Assembly: GCA_910585525.1 (NCBI GenBank)
Contig: CAJUFR010000070.1
Location: 1-6,843, forward strand
Source of the DNA: an uncultured Angelakisella sp.
GTDB taxonomy: Bacteria; Bacillota; Clostridia; Oscillospirales; Ruminococcaceae
Direction: 5' to 3'
Length of the DNA: 6,843 bases
Each line of letters begins with the position of its first letter. The first letter of the stretch is position 1. The notes under the pieces were generated by a model. That model was not told where the DNA came from. It saw nothing but the letters and a program-made list of their open reading frames with translations, and searched no databases. The translations under genes were made by a program, and so were the position numbers. This document shows positions 1 to 5,440 of the stretch, piece by piece.

Positions 1-12
1 AAAAAAATAGTC

Positions 13-35
13 TGCAAAGGTCGATTGACCTTGCA
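13..35. repeat. Inverted repeat upstream of the secG promoter
   Basis: The arms TGCAAAGGTC (13-22) and GACCTTGCA (27-35) are complementary apart from one extra A, around a GATT loop. The 3' arm ends in CTTGCAAA (30-37). The same octamer recurs at 81-88, where it overlaps the -35 box of the secG promoter. It could be an operator. On the minus strand the hairpin is followed five bases later by seven T, so it could also act as a minus-strand terminator, but there is no minus-strand gene to its right. Function unknown. Confidence 0.4.
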
Positions 36-81
36 AACTAATCATAATGGTTGCCGAAAAGCCGGTCCTATGATTTTTTGC

Positions 82-110
82 TTGCAAAGCGCGTCGGACT
101 GTGATATAAT
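82..110 (+). promoter_or_regulatory. Sigma-A-type promoter of secG
   Basis: The -35 box TTGCAA (82-87) is followed, after 17 bases, by a perfect -10 box TATAAT (105-110). A TGA directly before the -10 box fits the extended -10 element TGn. Transcription would start near 117, giving a leader of about 180 bases before the secG start codon. No other gene lies between this promoter and secG. Confidence 0.8.
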
Positions 111-116
111 CAGTAA

Positions 117-287
117 GCTGCATCCCACCGGGGACAGGTTGGGCGTGTCCGGCAGCCGCTTTTGGAGCGGCCTGCGGGCCTTTTGGAAAGAGCCCTTCCG
201 GCAAAGACCCCCGGTTTGGAAGGACCGGCCGGGCATCCGCAAGCGGCGGAGCGCCGGGGCAGGTCATATCCCAAGCGATAAATTTTC
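117..287 (+). promoter_or_regulatory. Long structured 5' leader of secG
   Basis: The untranslated stretch between the promoter and the secG ribosome binding site can fold into several successive hairpins. They are GGACA/TGTCC (132-136 with 146-150), a perfect six-pair GCCGCT/AGCGGC stem with loop TTTGG (155-171), GGGCCTTT/AAAG-A-GCCC (176-195), CCGGT/ACCGG (211-228) and GGCG/CGCC (245-255). It does not match tRNA, T-box, tmRNA or SRP RNA as far as I can recognise. It may be a cis-regulatory leader or a small RNA, or only G+C-rich sequence that folds by chance. Confidence 0.4.
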
Positions 288-298
288 GGAGGTGTTTT

Positions 299-541
299 AT
301 GGGCGCGATCGAGATCGTCGGCGCTATTTTGATGATCGCTGTCAGTATCCTGGTGACAGTCATCATCATGTTCCAGAATCCCAAGGGGGATGGGCTATCT
401 TCCCTGGCAGGCGGCAGTTCCTTTATGAGCGGTGTCAAGGACCGCAGCGTGGACGCCAAGCTGAACCGTCTCATCAAGGTGCTGGCGGTGGCTTTCTTTG
501 TGGTCACCATCGCCGTTTACGCGTTTGGTATCTATCTTTGA
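299..541 (+). CDS. secG: Protein translocase subunit SecG
   Basis: SecG is the small membrane subunit of the SecYEG channel and helps SecA-driven export of unfolded proteins across the cytoplasmic membrane. The 80-residue product has the usual size and two-helix hairpin form. Helix 1 (about 5-24) is followed by the family hallmark QNPKGDGLSSLAGG (26-39, matching the usual QxxKGxGLSxxxGG), a polar cytoplasmic loop, and helix 2 (about 61-79). The start is set by GGAGGTG at 288-294, with GGAGG six bases before ATG. The gene stands alone between its own promoter (82-110) and a terminator (577-606). In many clostridia secG is followed by rnr, smpB and ssrA, but here it is followed by an unrelated sigma factor gene. 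Confidence 0.95.
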   Translation: MGAIEIVGAILMIAVSILVTVIIMFQNPKGDGLSSLAGGSSFMSGVKDRSVDAKLNRLIKVLAVAFFVVTIAVYAFGIYL

Positions 542-576
542 TCTTCTTTTGACCAGAATATGCAGCGTAGCAAAGA

Positions 577-606
577 CCGCCGGTTAAAAAAACCGGTGGT
601 TTTTTT
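577..606 (+). terminator. Intrinsic terminator of secG
   Basis: A nine-pair stem, CCGCCGGTT (577-585) with AACCGGTGG (591-599) including one G-U pair, encloses an AAAAA loop and is followed directly by seven T (600-606). It lies 36 bases after the secG stop codon and isolates secG from the sigma factor operon. Confidence 0.93.
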
Positions 607-614
607 GTGCAGGC

Positions 615-644
615 TGTAAGATTCCCCCCATAAAAGAGCGTATA
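615..644 (+). promoter_or_regulatory. Possible ECF-type promoter of the sigma operon
   Basis: Between the secG terminator and the sigma factor start there is TGTAAG (615-620) and, 18 bases later, CGTATA (639-644). Bacillus ECF promoters have a TGAAAC-like -35 box and a CGTA/CGTC -10 box about 16-17 bases apart, so this would fit a self-activated promoter with a slightly long spacer. TATAGA (641-646) could instead be a weak sigma-A -10 box, but no good -35 box accompanies it. Tentative. Confidence 0.3.
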
Positions 645-668
645 GACTGGTGAGAGGAGGGGACGAGG

Positions 669-1187
669 ATGGAAATGATATGGGGACTGACTGACGAGGA
701 ACTGGACCTCCGCTGCCGGCCGGTGGCTATGGCTACCGCGGCCGCCCTGCTGCGGGGCCTCCCCCGGGAGGATGTGGAGGAGTGCGCCAACGACGTGATG
801 CTCCGCCTCCTCTCCCGCAGGGAGGAGTACGACCCGGCCCGGGGCTCGCTGGAGTGCTACGTCCGGGTGATGGCCCGGAGCGAGGCGCTCTCCCGGCGGC
901 GGAGAGCGGGGCCGGCGGCGCTGCCCCTGGAGGAGGAACTATACATCACCGGCGGGCCGGAGGAGTACATCGGGGACATCGTGGAGAACGTGCTGACCCG
1001 GTTGAAGGAGAAGGAGCGCGTCATCTTCACCCTGCGCTTCCTGTACGGCATGGACGGGCAGGAGACTGCCCGCCGCCTGGGGATGAGCCGGGGGGCGCTG
1101 GACGTGGCGGTGCTGCGGCTGCGGCGCAAGCTGAAAAGGCTGCTGGCGGAGCAGGGCATCACCCTGGAGGAAGGGAGGGGAATGTGA
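669..1187 (+). CDS. ECF-type RNA polymerase sigma factor
   Basis: A 172-residue sigma-70 family protein of ECF size that would direct RNA polymerase to a small set of promoters, usually in response to an envelope or other external signal. Region 2 spans about 12-80, with the helix containing LPREDVEECANDVMLRLL (31-48), then the YDPARGSLECYVRVMAR segment (54-70) and a basic RRRR end. After a short acidic linker, region 4 spans about 105-160: KEKERVIFTLRFLYGMDG and the helix-turn-helix QETARRLGMSRGALDVAVLRLRRKL. There is no region 1 or 3 and no extra C-terminal domain. AGGAGGGG (655-662) sits six bases before ATG 669; an in-frame ATG at 675 is less well placed. The stop codon overlaps the next gene, as expected for a sigma/anti-sigma pair. 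The specific ECF group was not identified. Confidence 0.88.
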   Translation: MEMIWGLTDEELDLRCRPVAMATAAALLRGLPREDVEECANDVMLRLLSRREEYDPARGSLECYVRVMARSEALSRRRRAGPAALPLEEELYITGGPEEYIGDIVENVLTRLKEKERVIFTLRFLYGMDGQETARRLGMSRGALDVAVLRLRRKLKRLLAEQGITLEEGRGM

Positions 1188-2545
1188 TGATGGAGAGAAG
1201 GGACCTGACCGATCACCTGTCCCAGCGGATGCTGGAGCAGCTTACCCAGGAGGCGTTTGGGGCGCCGGTAAAGAGGAAGAACGGCTTTTCCAGGGGGCTG
1301 GCCCTGGCCGCCTGTGTCGCCCTGGTGGTGATGGCGGTGAACTTTGACACCGTCTACGCCGCCGTGCAGCGGCTGATGTATTTCCTCCCCGGCAGCGGGG
1401 CGGTGGCGGAGGAGGAGATGGCCGGCGACTACTGGCTGCCGGAAGCGGAGTTTACCGCCTGCACCCGGCAGGGGAACTATGTGGTCTCCTACCTCTACCG
1501 CCGGGGGGATACCCTGGCCCTGGGGGTGAAAAAGGAGGTCACCGGCCTGCCCACCGAGGAGGACAGCGTTCCGCTGCCCGGGGAGCCCGACGCCACGCCG
1601 TCCAAGGCCCCCCAAGGGATGGCCGGGGAACCCGCCCCGGAGGCCCGGCAGACAGGACCTCTCGACCTCGTGGTGGATATCCGGGACGGGGAAGGAAATC
1701 TTCTGGAGTTGGAAAAAGCCCAGAACAACGTTTTCTCCACCCACGACATGACCACGGGGAAGGGTTCCTCCGAGGTCTATCTGGAATTTGAGGGCTTTAC
1801 CCTGGAGCGGTTCACCCTGGTGCTGGACAAAGAGGTGGAGTTCCCGGTGGAACTGCGCCGGGTGGACCTGGAAAGCTACATCCTGGACCCGGATTTTTCC
1901 AGCCGGTCCCATGGCTACACCATCTCCATGGTCCCCCTCAACCAAAACGGCACCCGCTTCGCCCTGATACCCGCCCCGGAGGACCAGACCGGGGACATCC
2001 CGGAGACAAGCTACTGGTCGCCCCTCACCTACGATATAAAGGCGGTGGGGAAGGACGGGAAGGTCTACCAGCCGGAGACGGTGAACAGCCGCCCCGGCTG
2101 CCAGGAGTTTTACATCCCGGAACTGCCGGACACCCGGATCACCACCGTCACCGTCACCGGCATCCTGGAGAGCACCCGGTACGACAAGCCCAAAGCGTCG
2201 GTCCGGCTCCCCGCCATGAAGCTGGGGGAGGAGGTAGAACTGGACCAGGAGATATCCCTTTGGAACCACACCCTAAAGGTGGAGGCCGCCGGCCTCACCC
2301 GGGAGGGGACGCTGTGGGTGCGGGTCCAGCAAGAAGGGCAAGATGGGGATCGCTGGCTCAACCAGGTGGACCTGGAGTGGCCGGAGACTGCCAACCAGCA
2401 TCACACCGGCGAAAGGTCTATGGAGGATAACAGCTATATCATCGGCACCACCGGCATGGAGAGCCAGGCCGGGAAACGGACCGACCTGCCTGTCACCTTC
2501 GTTTCGGTGGTCCAAAAGGGCTGGTGGGAGTTCCGGGTAGAGTGA
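1187..2545 (+). CDS. Probable membrane anti-sigma factor with a large ectodomain
   Basis: A 452-residue single-pass membrane protein. A short cytoplasmic N-terminus (1-36) is followed by one helix (about 37-53, GLALAACVALVVMAVNF) and roughly 400 outside residues, with a Pro/acidic linker (about 120-150) and otherwise alternating, beta-like sequence. By position and topology it should hold the preceding sigma factor at the membrane and release it on a signal. The layout resembles clostridial DUF4179-type anti-sigma proteins, including the segment just after the helix (VYAAVQRLMYFLPGSG). The N-terminus has no HxxxCxxC zinc anti-sigma motif. ATG 1187 shares its A with the sigma TGA, and AGGGAGGGG (1172-1180) lies six bases upstream, suggesting translational coupling; ATG 1190 is also possible. 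The open frame runs upstream to 782, but that part merely shadows the sigma gene. The anti-sigma role is inferred. Confidence 0.72.
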   Translation: MMERRDLTDHLSQRMLEQLTQEAFGAPVKRKNGFSRGLALAACVALVVMAVNFDTVYAAVQRLMYFLPGSGAVAEEEMAGDYWLPEAEFTACTRQGNYVVSYLYRRGDTLALGVKKEVTGLPTEEDSVPLPGEPDATPSKAPQGMAGEPAPEARQTGPLDLVVDIRDGEGNLLELEKAQNNVFSTHDMTTGKGSSEVYLEFEGFTLERFTLVLDKEVEFPVELRRVDLESYILDPDFSSRSHGYTISMVPLNQNGTRFALIPAPEDQTGDIPETSYWSPLTYDIKAVGKDGKVYQPETVNSRPGCQEFYIPELPDTRITTVTVTGILESTRYDKPKASVRLPAMKLGEEVELDQEISLWNHTLKVEAAGLTREGTLWVRVQQEGQDGDRWLNQVDLEWPETANQHHTGERSMEDNSYIIGTTGMESQAGKRTDLPVTFVSVVQKGWWEFRVE

Positions 2546-2551
2546 CGGGTC

Positions 2552-2580
2552 TTGATTTCCCAGGCGGGAAGGGGTAGAAT
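2552..2580 (+). promoter_or_regulatory. Promoter of the lipoprotein gene
   Basis: TTGATT (2552-2557) and TAGAAT (2575-2580) are separated by the ideal 17 bases and lie just after the anti-sigma stop codon. The start point would be near 2587, leaving about 28 bases before the lipoprotein ATG. The spacer contains an inverted repeat, TTCCC-AGGC-GGGAA (2557-2570), which could be an operator. There is no terminator between 2545 and here, so read-through from the sigma operon is also possible. Confidence 0.65.
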
Positions 2581-2614
2581 AAAGGGGTAAAAAAGAGAAT
2601 GAGGAGGGAGCCCC

Positions 2615-3526
2615 ATGTTCAAACGATGCCTTTGCCTGGTGGTGGCCGCCGTGTTAGCTTGGCTGGCCTGCGCCTGTTCCGCCCCCGCCGCCCCGGAGAG
2701 CCCCGGCAGCCCGCCGCCCTCCTCCAGCCTGCCGCCGCCCCCGTCCAGCGCCACACCGGAGCCGGAGCCGGTGGAGGTCCCTGTCTCCGCCCGCCTTGCC
2801 AGCCGGAAGGCGGGGGCGGATACCCTTGACTGGGAACTGGAGATCACCGACCCCGGGGAACTCCAGCTGCTGGGGGAGGTCCTTTCCACCGACGGCCTGG
2901 AGCCCCTGGATAAGGAGCAGGACACCTGGCTGGTCCACGACGGCAGGGTGGAATTTGAACTGAGTTACCGGGACGGCGGGAAGGTCACCGGCTGGGCCGA
3001 CCCAAGGCGCTGGTCCCGCATCGCCATCGAAGATGACCGGGGGACCCTTTGGGTGGGGGATACCGGCTACCCCCACCCGGCGGACCGCTGCGACCGGCTG
3101 CTGGACCTGCTGCTGCAAAAGCAGGTGATGGAGCCGGAGCCCCCCGCCCCGGAGCCTGGGGAGATGCCCCTTTCCATCCTTCTGAGCCAGAAGACCCCGG
3201 GCATCGACCGGCTCTACACCCAGTGGGAGTTGGAGGTCACCGGCGAGGCGGAGGTGAAGGAGTTGATGGAGATCCTCTCCCCGGAGGGGGCCACCCCCGT
3301 CCGCCACAAGGAGGTGATGAACCCGGACGGCGGCAGCCCGGTGTCCTTTGAACTGCGGTATGCCAACACCACCCTGGGTGGCCGCACCTATGCCCAGGAG
3401 TGCTACCGCTACGACCAGGACGGCAGCTTCATCGCCATCGGCAACCGCTGCTACCGCTATCCCGCCCGGTACTGTGACCAGCTGATCGCCTTTTTGGAGG
3501 GGCGTGGCGTCACGGTGACCGGCTGA
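2615..3526 (+). CDS. Secreted lipoprotein with a duplicated domain
   Basis: A 303-residue protein of unrecognised function. Its N-terminus is a lipoprotein signal: K3 and R4, a hydrophobic stretch 5-18, then LACACS, with C21 (or C19) as the probable lipidated cysteine. A Pro/Ser-rich spacer (about 23-55) would lift the protein off the membrane. Two related domains follow, 56-171 and 185-300, joined by a Pro/Glu linker (172-183). Shared landmarks are WELEIT/WELEVT (73-78, 204-209), FELxY (114-118, 245-249) and YxxPAxxCDxL (152-162, 280-290). GAGGAGGGAG (2601-2610) sets the start at ATG 2615. It has its own promoter but follows the sigma/anti-sigma pair in the same direction, so it may belong to that system; this is inference. 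I see no enzyme motif, and a binding or sensing role is only a guess. Confidence 0.82.
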   Translation: MFKRCLCLVVAAVLAWLACACSAPAAPESPGSPPPSSSLPPPPSSATPEPEPVEVPVSARLASRKAGADTLDWELEITDPGELQLLGEVLSTDGLEPLDKEQDTWLVHDGRVEFELSYRDGGKVTGWADPRRWSRIAIEDDRGTLWVGDTGYPHPADRCDRLLDLLLQKQVMEPEPPAPEPGEMPLSILLSQKTPGIDRLYTQWELEVTGEAEVKELMEILSPEGATPVRHKEVMNPDGGSPVSFELRYANTTLGGRTYAQECYRYDQDGSFIAIGNRCYRYPARYCDQLIAFLEGRGVTVTG

Positions 3527-3563
3527 GGCCGCCTTTGTCCACAATAAATTTACAAAAACCCTC

Positions 3564-3592
3564 TTGCCTGTTCCCTGTGCAACTGGTACAAT
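3564..3592 (+). promoter_or_regulatory. Sigma-A-type promoter of the HAD phosphatase gene
   Basis: TTGCCT (3564-3569) and TACAAT (3587-3592) are separated by 17 bases, and TGG directly before the -10 box fits the extended -10 element. The start point would be near 3599, about 50 bases before the ATG. The surrounding gap (3527-3649) is much more A+T-rich than the coding regions. Confidence 0.78.
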
Positions 3593-3649
3593 ACAGGTGT
3601 GTAAAATTAGAAAGAATGACCAAAAGACAGACAGGAGGAAAATATCTTC

Positions 3650-4441
3650 ATGGAAAATAATTTAGAGCTCCTTCGGGAAAAGAAGGGCTTCATTTGCGAC
3701 ATGGACGGCGTCATCTACCACGGCAACAAGCTGCTGCCCGGGGTGAAGGAGTTCGTGGAGTGGCTCTACAAGGAGGGCAAGCGGTTCTTGTTCCTCACCA
3801 ACTCCAGCGAGCGCAGCCCCAAGGAGTTACAGCAGAAGCTGGCCCGTATGGGCCTGGAGGTGGACGAGAGCCACTTCTACACCAGCGCCTTGGCCACCGC
3901 CGCCTTCCTCAGCCGCCAGGCCCCCGGCTGCTCCGCCTACGTCATCGGGGCCCCCGGTCTGGTGGGCGCCCTCTACAACGTGGGCATCACCATGAATGAC
4001 GTCAACCCCGACTACGTGGTGGTGGGGGAGACCAGCAGCTACGGCTTTGAGAGCATCCAGAAGGCGGTGACCCTGGTACTGGGGGGCGCCAAACTCATCG
4101 GCACCAACAGCGACCTCACCGGCCCGGTGGAGGGTGGCATCGCCCCGGCCTGCCGCGCCCTCACCGCCCCCATTGAACTTGCCACCGGCCGCTCCGCCTA
4201 CTTTGTGGGCAAGCCCAATCCCCTGATGATGCGCACCGGCCTCAAACTGCTGGGCTGCCACTCCGCCGAGGCCGCCATGATCGGCGACCGGATGGACACC
4301 GATGTCATCGCCGGCATCGAGACCGGTCTGGACACGGTGCTGGCCCTCTCCGGGGTGACCACCCGCAAGGAGATCGACCGCTACCCTTACCGGCCCACCT
4401 ATGTCCTCGGCGGGGTGGGGGAGATACCGGGGGAGAGGTAG
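3650..4441 (+). CDS. HAD-IIA family phosphatase (NagD-like)
   Basis: A 263-residue haloacid-dehalogenase hydrolase of the NagD/4-nitrophenylphosphatase type. It is probably a soluble cytoplasmic, Mg-dependent phosphatase of small phosphorylated metabolites. All four HAD motifs are present: I, DMDGV with nucleophile D17 and acid/base D19; II, LTNSS with T50/N51; III, GKP with K188; IV, GDRMDTD with D213 and D217. The middle section carries the subfamily's C2-cap signature GTNSDLTGPVEGGIAPACRAL (151-171, split here as GTNSDLT and EGGIAPACRAL). Its length matches the family. ATG 3650 is preceded by AGGAGGA (3633-3639), a rather long spacing of about ten bases. The gene is a single transcription unit with its own promoter and terminator. 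The physiological substrate cannot be read from sequence, so no symbol is assigned. Confidence 0.93.
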   Translation: MENNLELLREKKGFICDMDGVIYHGNKLLPGVKEFVEWLYKEGKRFLFLTNSSERSPKELQQKLARMGLEVDESHFYTSALATAAFLSRQAPGCSAYVIGAPGLVGALYNVGITMNDVNPDYVVVGETSSYGFESIQKAVTLVLGGAKLIGTNSDLTGPVEGGIAPACRALTAPIELATGRSAYFVGKPNPLMMRTGLKLLGCHSAEAAMIGDRMDTDVIAGIETGLDTVLALSGVTTRKEIDRYPYRPTYVLGGVGEIPGER

Positions 4442-4484
4442 GGGAAGGAAAGGTCTTGTTACGGCCACCGGTGTTATCACTTCG

Positions 4485-4539
4485 AAAAACAGCCCGGAAA
4501 GGGAGAACTTCTCCGCCTTTCCAGGGCTGTTTTTATTTT
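4485..4539 (+). terminator. Intrinsic terminator after the HAD phosphatase gene
   Basis: A long hairpin pairs AAAAACAGCCCGGAAAGG (4485-4502) with the complementary arm 4517-4534, with a single bulged A at 4523. An inner GGAG/CTCC stem (4502-4505 with 4511-4514) closes the loop. It is followed by a T-rich tail (4530-4539) interrupted by one A. It begins 44 bases after the phosphatase stop codon and separates that gene from the ABC operon. Confidence 0.9.
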
Positions 4540-4648
4540 CGGCGGCCGGGGCGGGGCTGTGTCCTGCGGTCTCCTTTCCCTCTGTCGCCGAGTTTACAAA
4601 CTGTTCATCACTTTCTTGGCGCATCCCGGCCGGGTCCTTCGTTTTATT

Positions 4649-4667
4649 GGACAGAAGCGCTTTGTCC
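4649..4667. promoter_or_regulatory. Inverted repeat before the ABC transporter operon
   Basis: GGACA (4649-4653) and TGTCC (4663-4667) form a spaced inverted repeat around a central AGCGCT palindrome, ending nine bases before the ribosome binding site of the ATPase gene. A second small inverted repeat, AGTTT-AC-AAACT, lies at 4591-4602. Either could be a regulator site; BceR-like regulators bind inverted repeats containing ACA/TGT, but usually with a shorter spacer. I find no convincing sigma-A promoter in 4540-4689. The rest of that gap shows nothing recognisable. Confidence 0.3.
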
Positions 4668-4689
4668 TACAAGAAAAGGAGTGACCACT

Positions 4690-5439
4690 ATGTCTTTATT
4701 GGAGGTCCGGGACCTGGAAAAGGTCTACACCGCCCGGGGCGGCAGCCCCACCGCCGCCCTCCGGGGCGTCTCCTTCCAGGTGGAGGAAGGGGAGTTTTTA
4801 GCTATCATGGGGGAAAGCGGCAGCGGCAAGAGCACCCTTTTGAATCTGCTGGCCTCCCTGGACCGCCCCACCGGCGGGGAGGTGCTGCTGGACGGCCGGT
4901 CCCTGGCCAGGATCCCCTCCCGGCAGATGGCCGCCTTCCGCCGGGATCATCTGGGGTTCGTGTTCCAGGATTGCAGCCTTTTGGATACCTTCTCCCTGGG
5001 GGATAATATCATCCTGCCCTTGGTGCTGTCCAACACCCCCTTCCCGGAGATGAATGCCCGACTGATGCCCCTGGCGGAACTGCTGGGCATCAAGAAGCTG
5101 CTGAACAAGTACCCCTGGGAGGTCTCCGGGGGGCAGAAGCAGCGGGCGGCGGCGGCTCGGGCGCTGATCACCCGACCCGACCTGCTGTTGGCTGACGAGC
5201 CTACCGGGGCGTTGGACTCCCGCTCCGCCGGGGAACTGCTGGATATCCTACAGCACCAGAACCGCCAGGGCCAGACCATCGTTATGGTGACCCACAGCGT
5301 CCAGGCCGCCTGCCGGGCCGGGCGGGTGCTGTTTTTGCAGGACGGGGAACTTGCCATGGAACTGCGCCGCCGGGACGGGGACGACTTCTACCGCCGGGTG
5401 GCCGACGGCCTGGCGGCGGTGGGGAAGGGGGTGGCCTGA
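4690..5439 (+). CDS. ABC transporter ATP-binding protein, BceA/MacB-like
   Basis: A 249-residue ATPase that would power the permease encoded next to it. All nucleotide-binding motifs are intact: Walker A GESGSGKS (41-48), Q-loop Q93 in FVFQD, signature VSGGQ (145-149) followed by KQRAAAARAL, Walker B LLLADE (165-170, catalytic E170), D-loop ALD (174-176) and switch H202 in MVTHS. The LGFVFQDCSLLDTFSLGDNIILPL segment is characteristic of the BceA/LolD/MacB-type group that works with FtsX-like permeases. In Firmicutes this group mostly gives resistance to cell-wall-active peptides. The frame is open upstream to 4456, but that part covers the terminator of the previous gene. AAGGAG (4676-4681), eight bases before ATG 4690, fixes the start. 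Only one base separates its stop from the permease start. Confidence 0.94.
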   Translation: MSLLEVRDLEKVYTARGGSPTAALRGVSFQVEEGEFLAIMGESGSGKSTLLNLLASLDRPTGGEVLLDGRSLARIPSRQMAAFRRDHLGFVFQDCSLLDTFSLGDNIILPLVLSNTPFPEMNARLMPLAELLGIKKLLNKYPWEVSGGQKQRAAAARALITRPDLLLADEPTGALDSRSAGELLDILQHQNRQGQTIVMVTHSVQAACRAGRVLFLQDGELAMELRRRDGDDFYRRVADGLAAVGKGVA

Positions 5440-5440
5440 G

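Noticed and set aside
25..552. Plus-strand open frame of 175 codons overlapping secG
   Set aside because: It runs through the promoter and leader and over secG in another frame, has no ribosome binding site, and shows no recognisable domain.
782..1186. N-terminal extension of the anti-sigma frame
   Set aside because: This part overlaps the sigma factor gene in another frame and is Gly/Arg/Ala-rich noise. The ribosome binding site and the stop/start overlap put the start at 1187.
857..2269. Long minus-strand open frame of 470 codons
   Set aside because: It is antisense to the sigma and anti-sigma genes and has a low-complexity translation and no convincing start signal.
2654..3544. Minus-strand open frame opposite the lipoprotein
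   Set aside because: The plus strand encodes a protein with a lipoprotein signal and a domain duplication; the minus-strand product is compositional noise.
4647..4673. Possible promoter TTGGAC / TACAAG before the ATPase gene
   Set aside because: The spacing is only 15 bases, the boxes are poor, and the transcript would start at the ribosome binding site.
4456..4689. N-terminal extension of the ATPase frame
   Set aside because: It covers the terminator hairpin and intergenic DNA; AAGGAG before ATG 4690 and the family's normal N-terminus support the later start.
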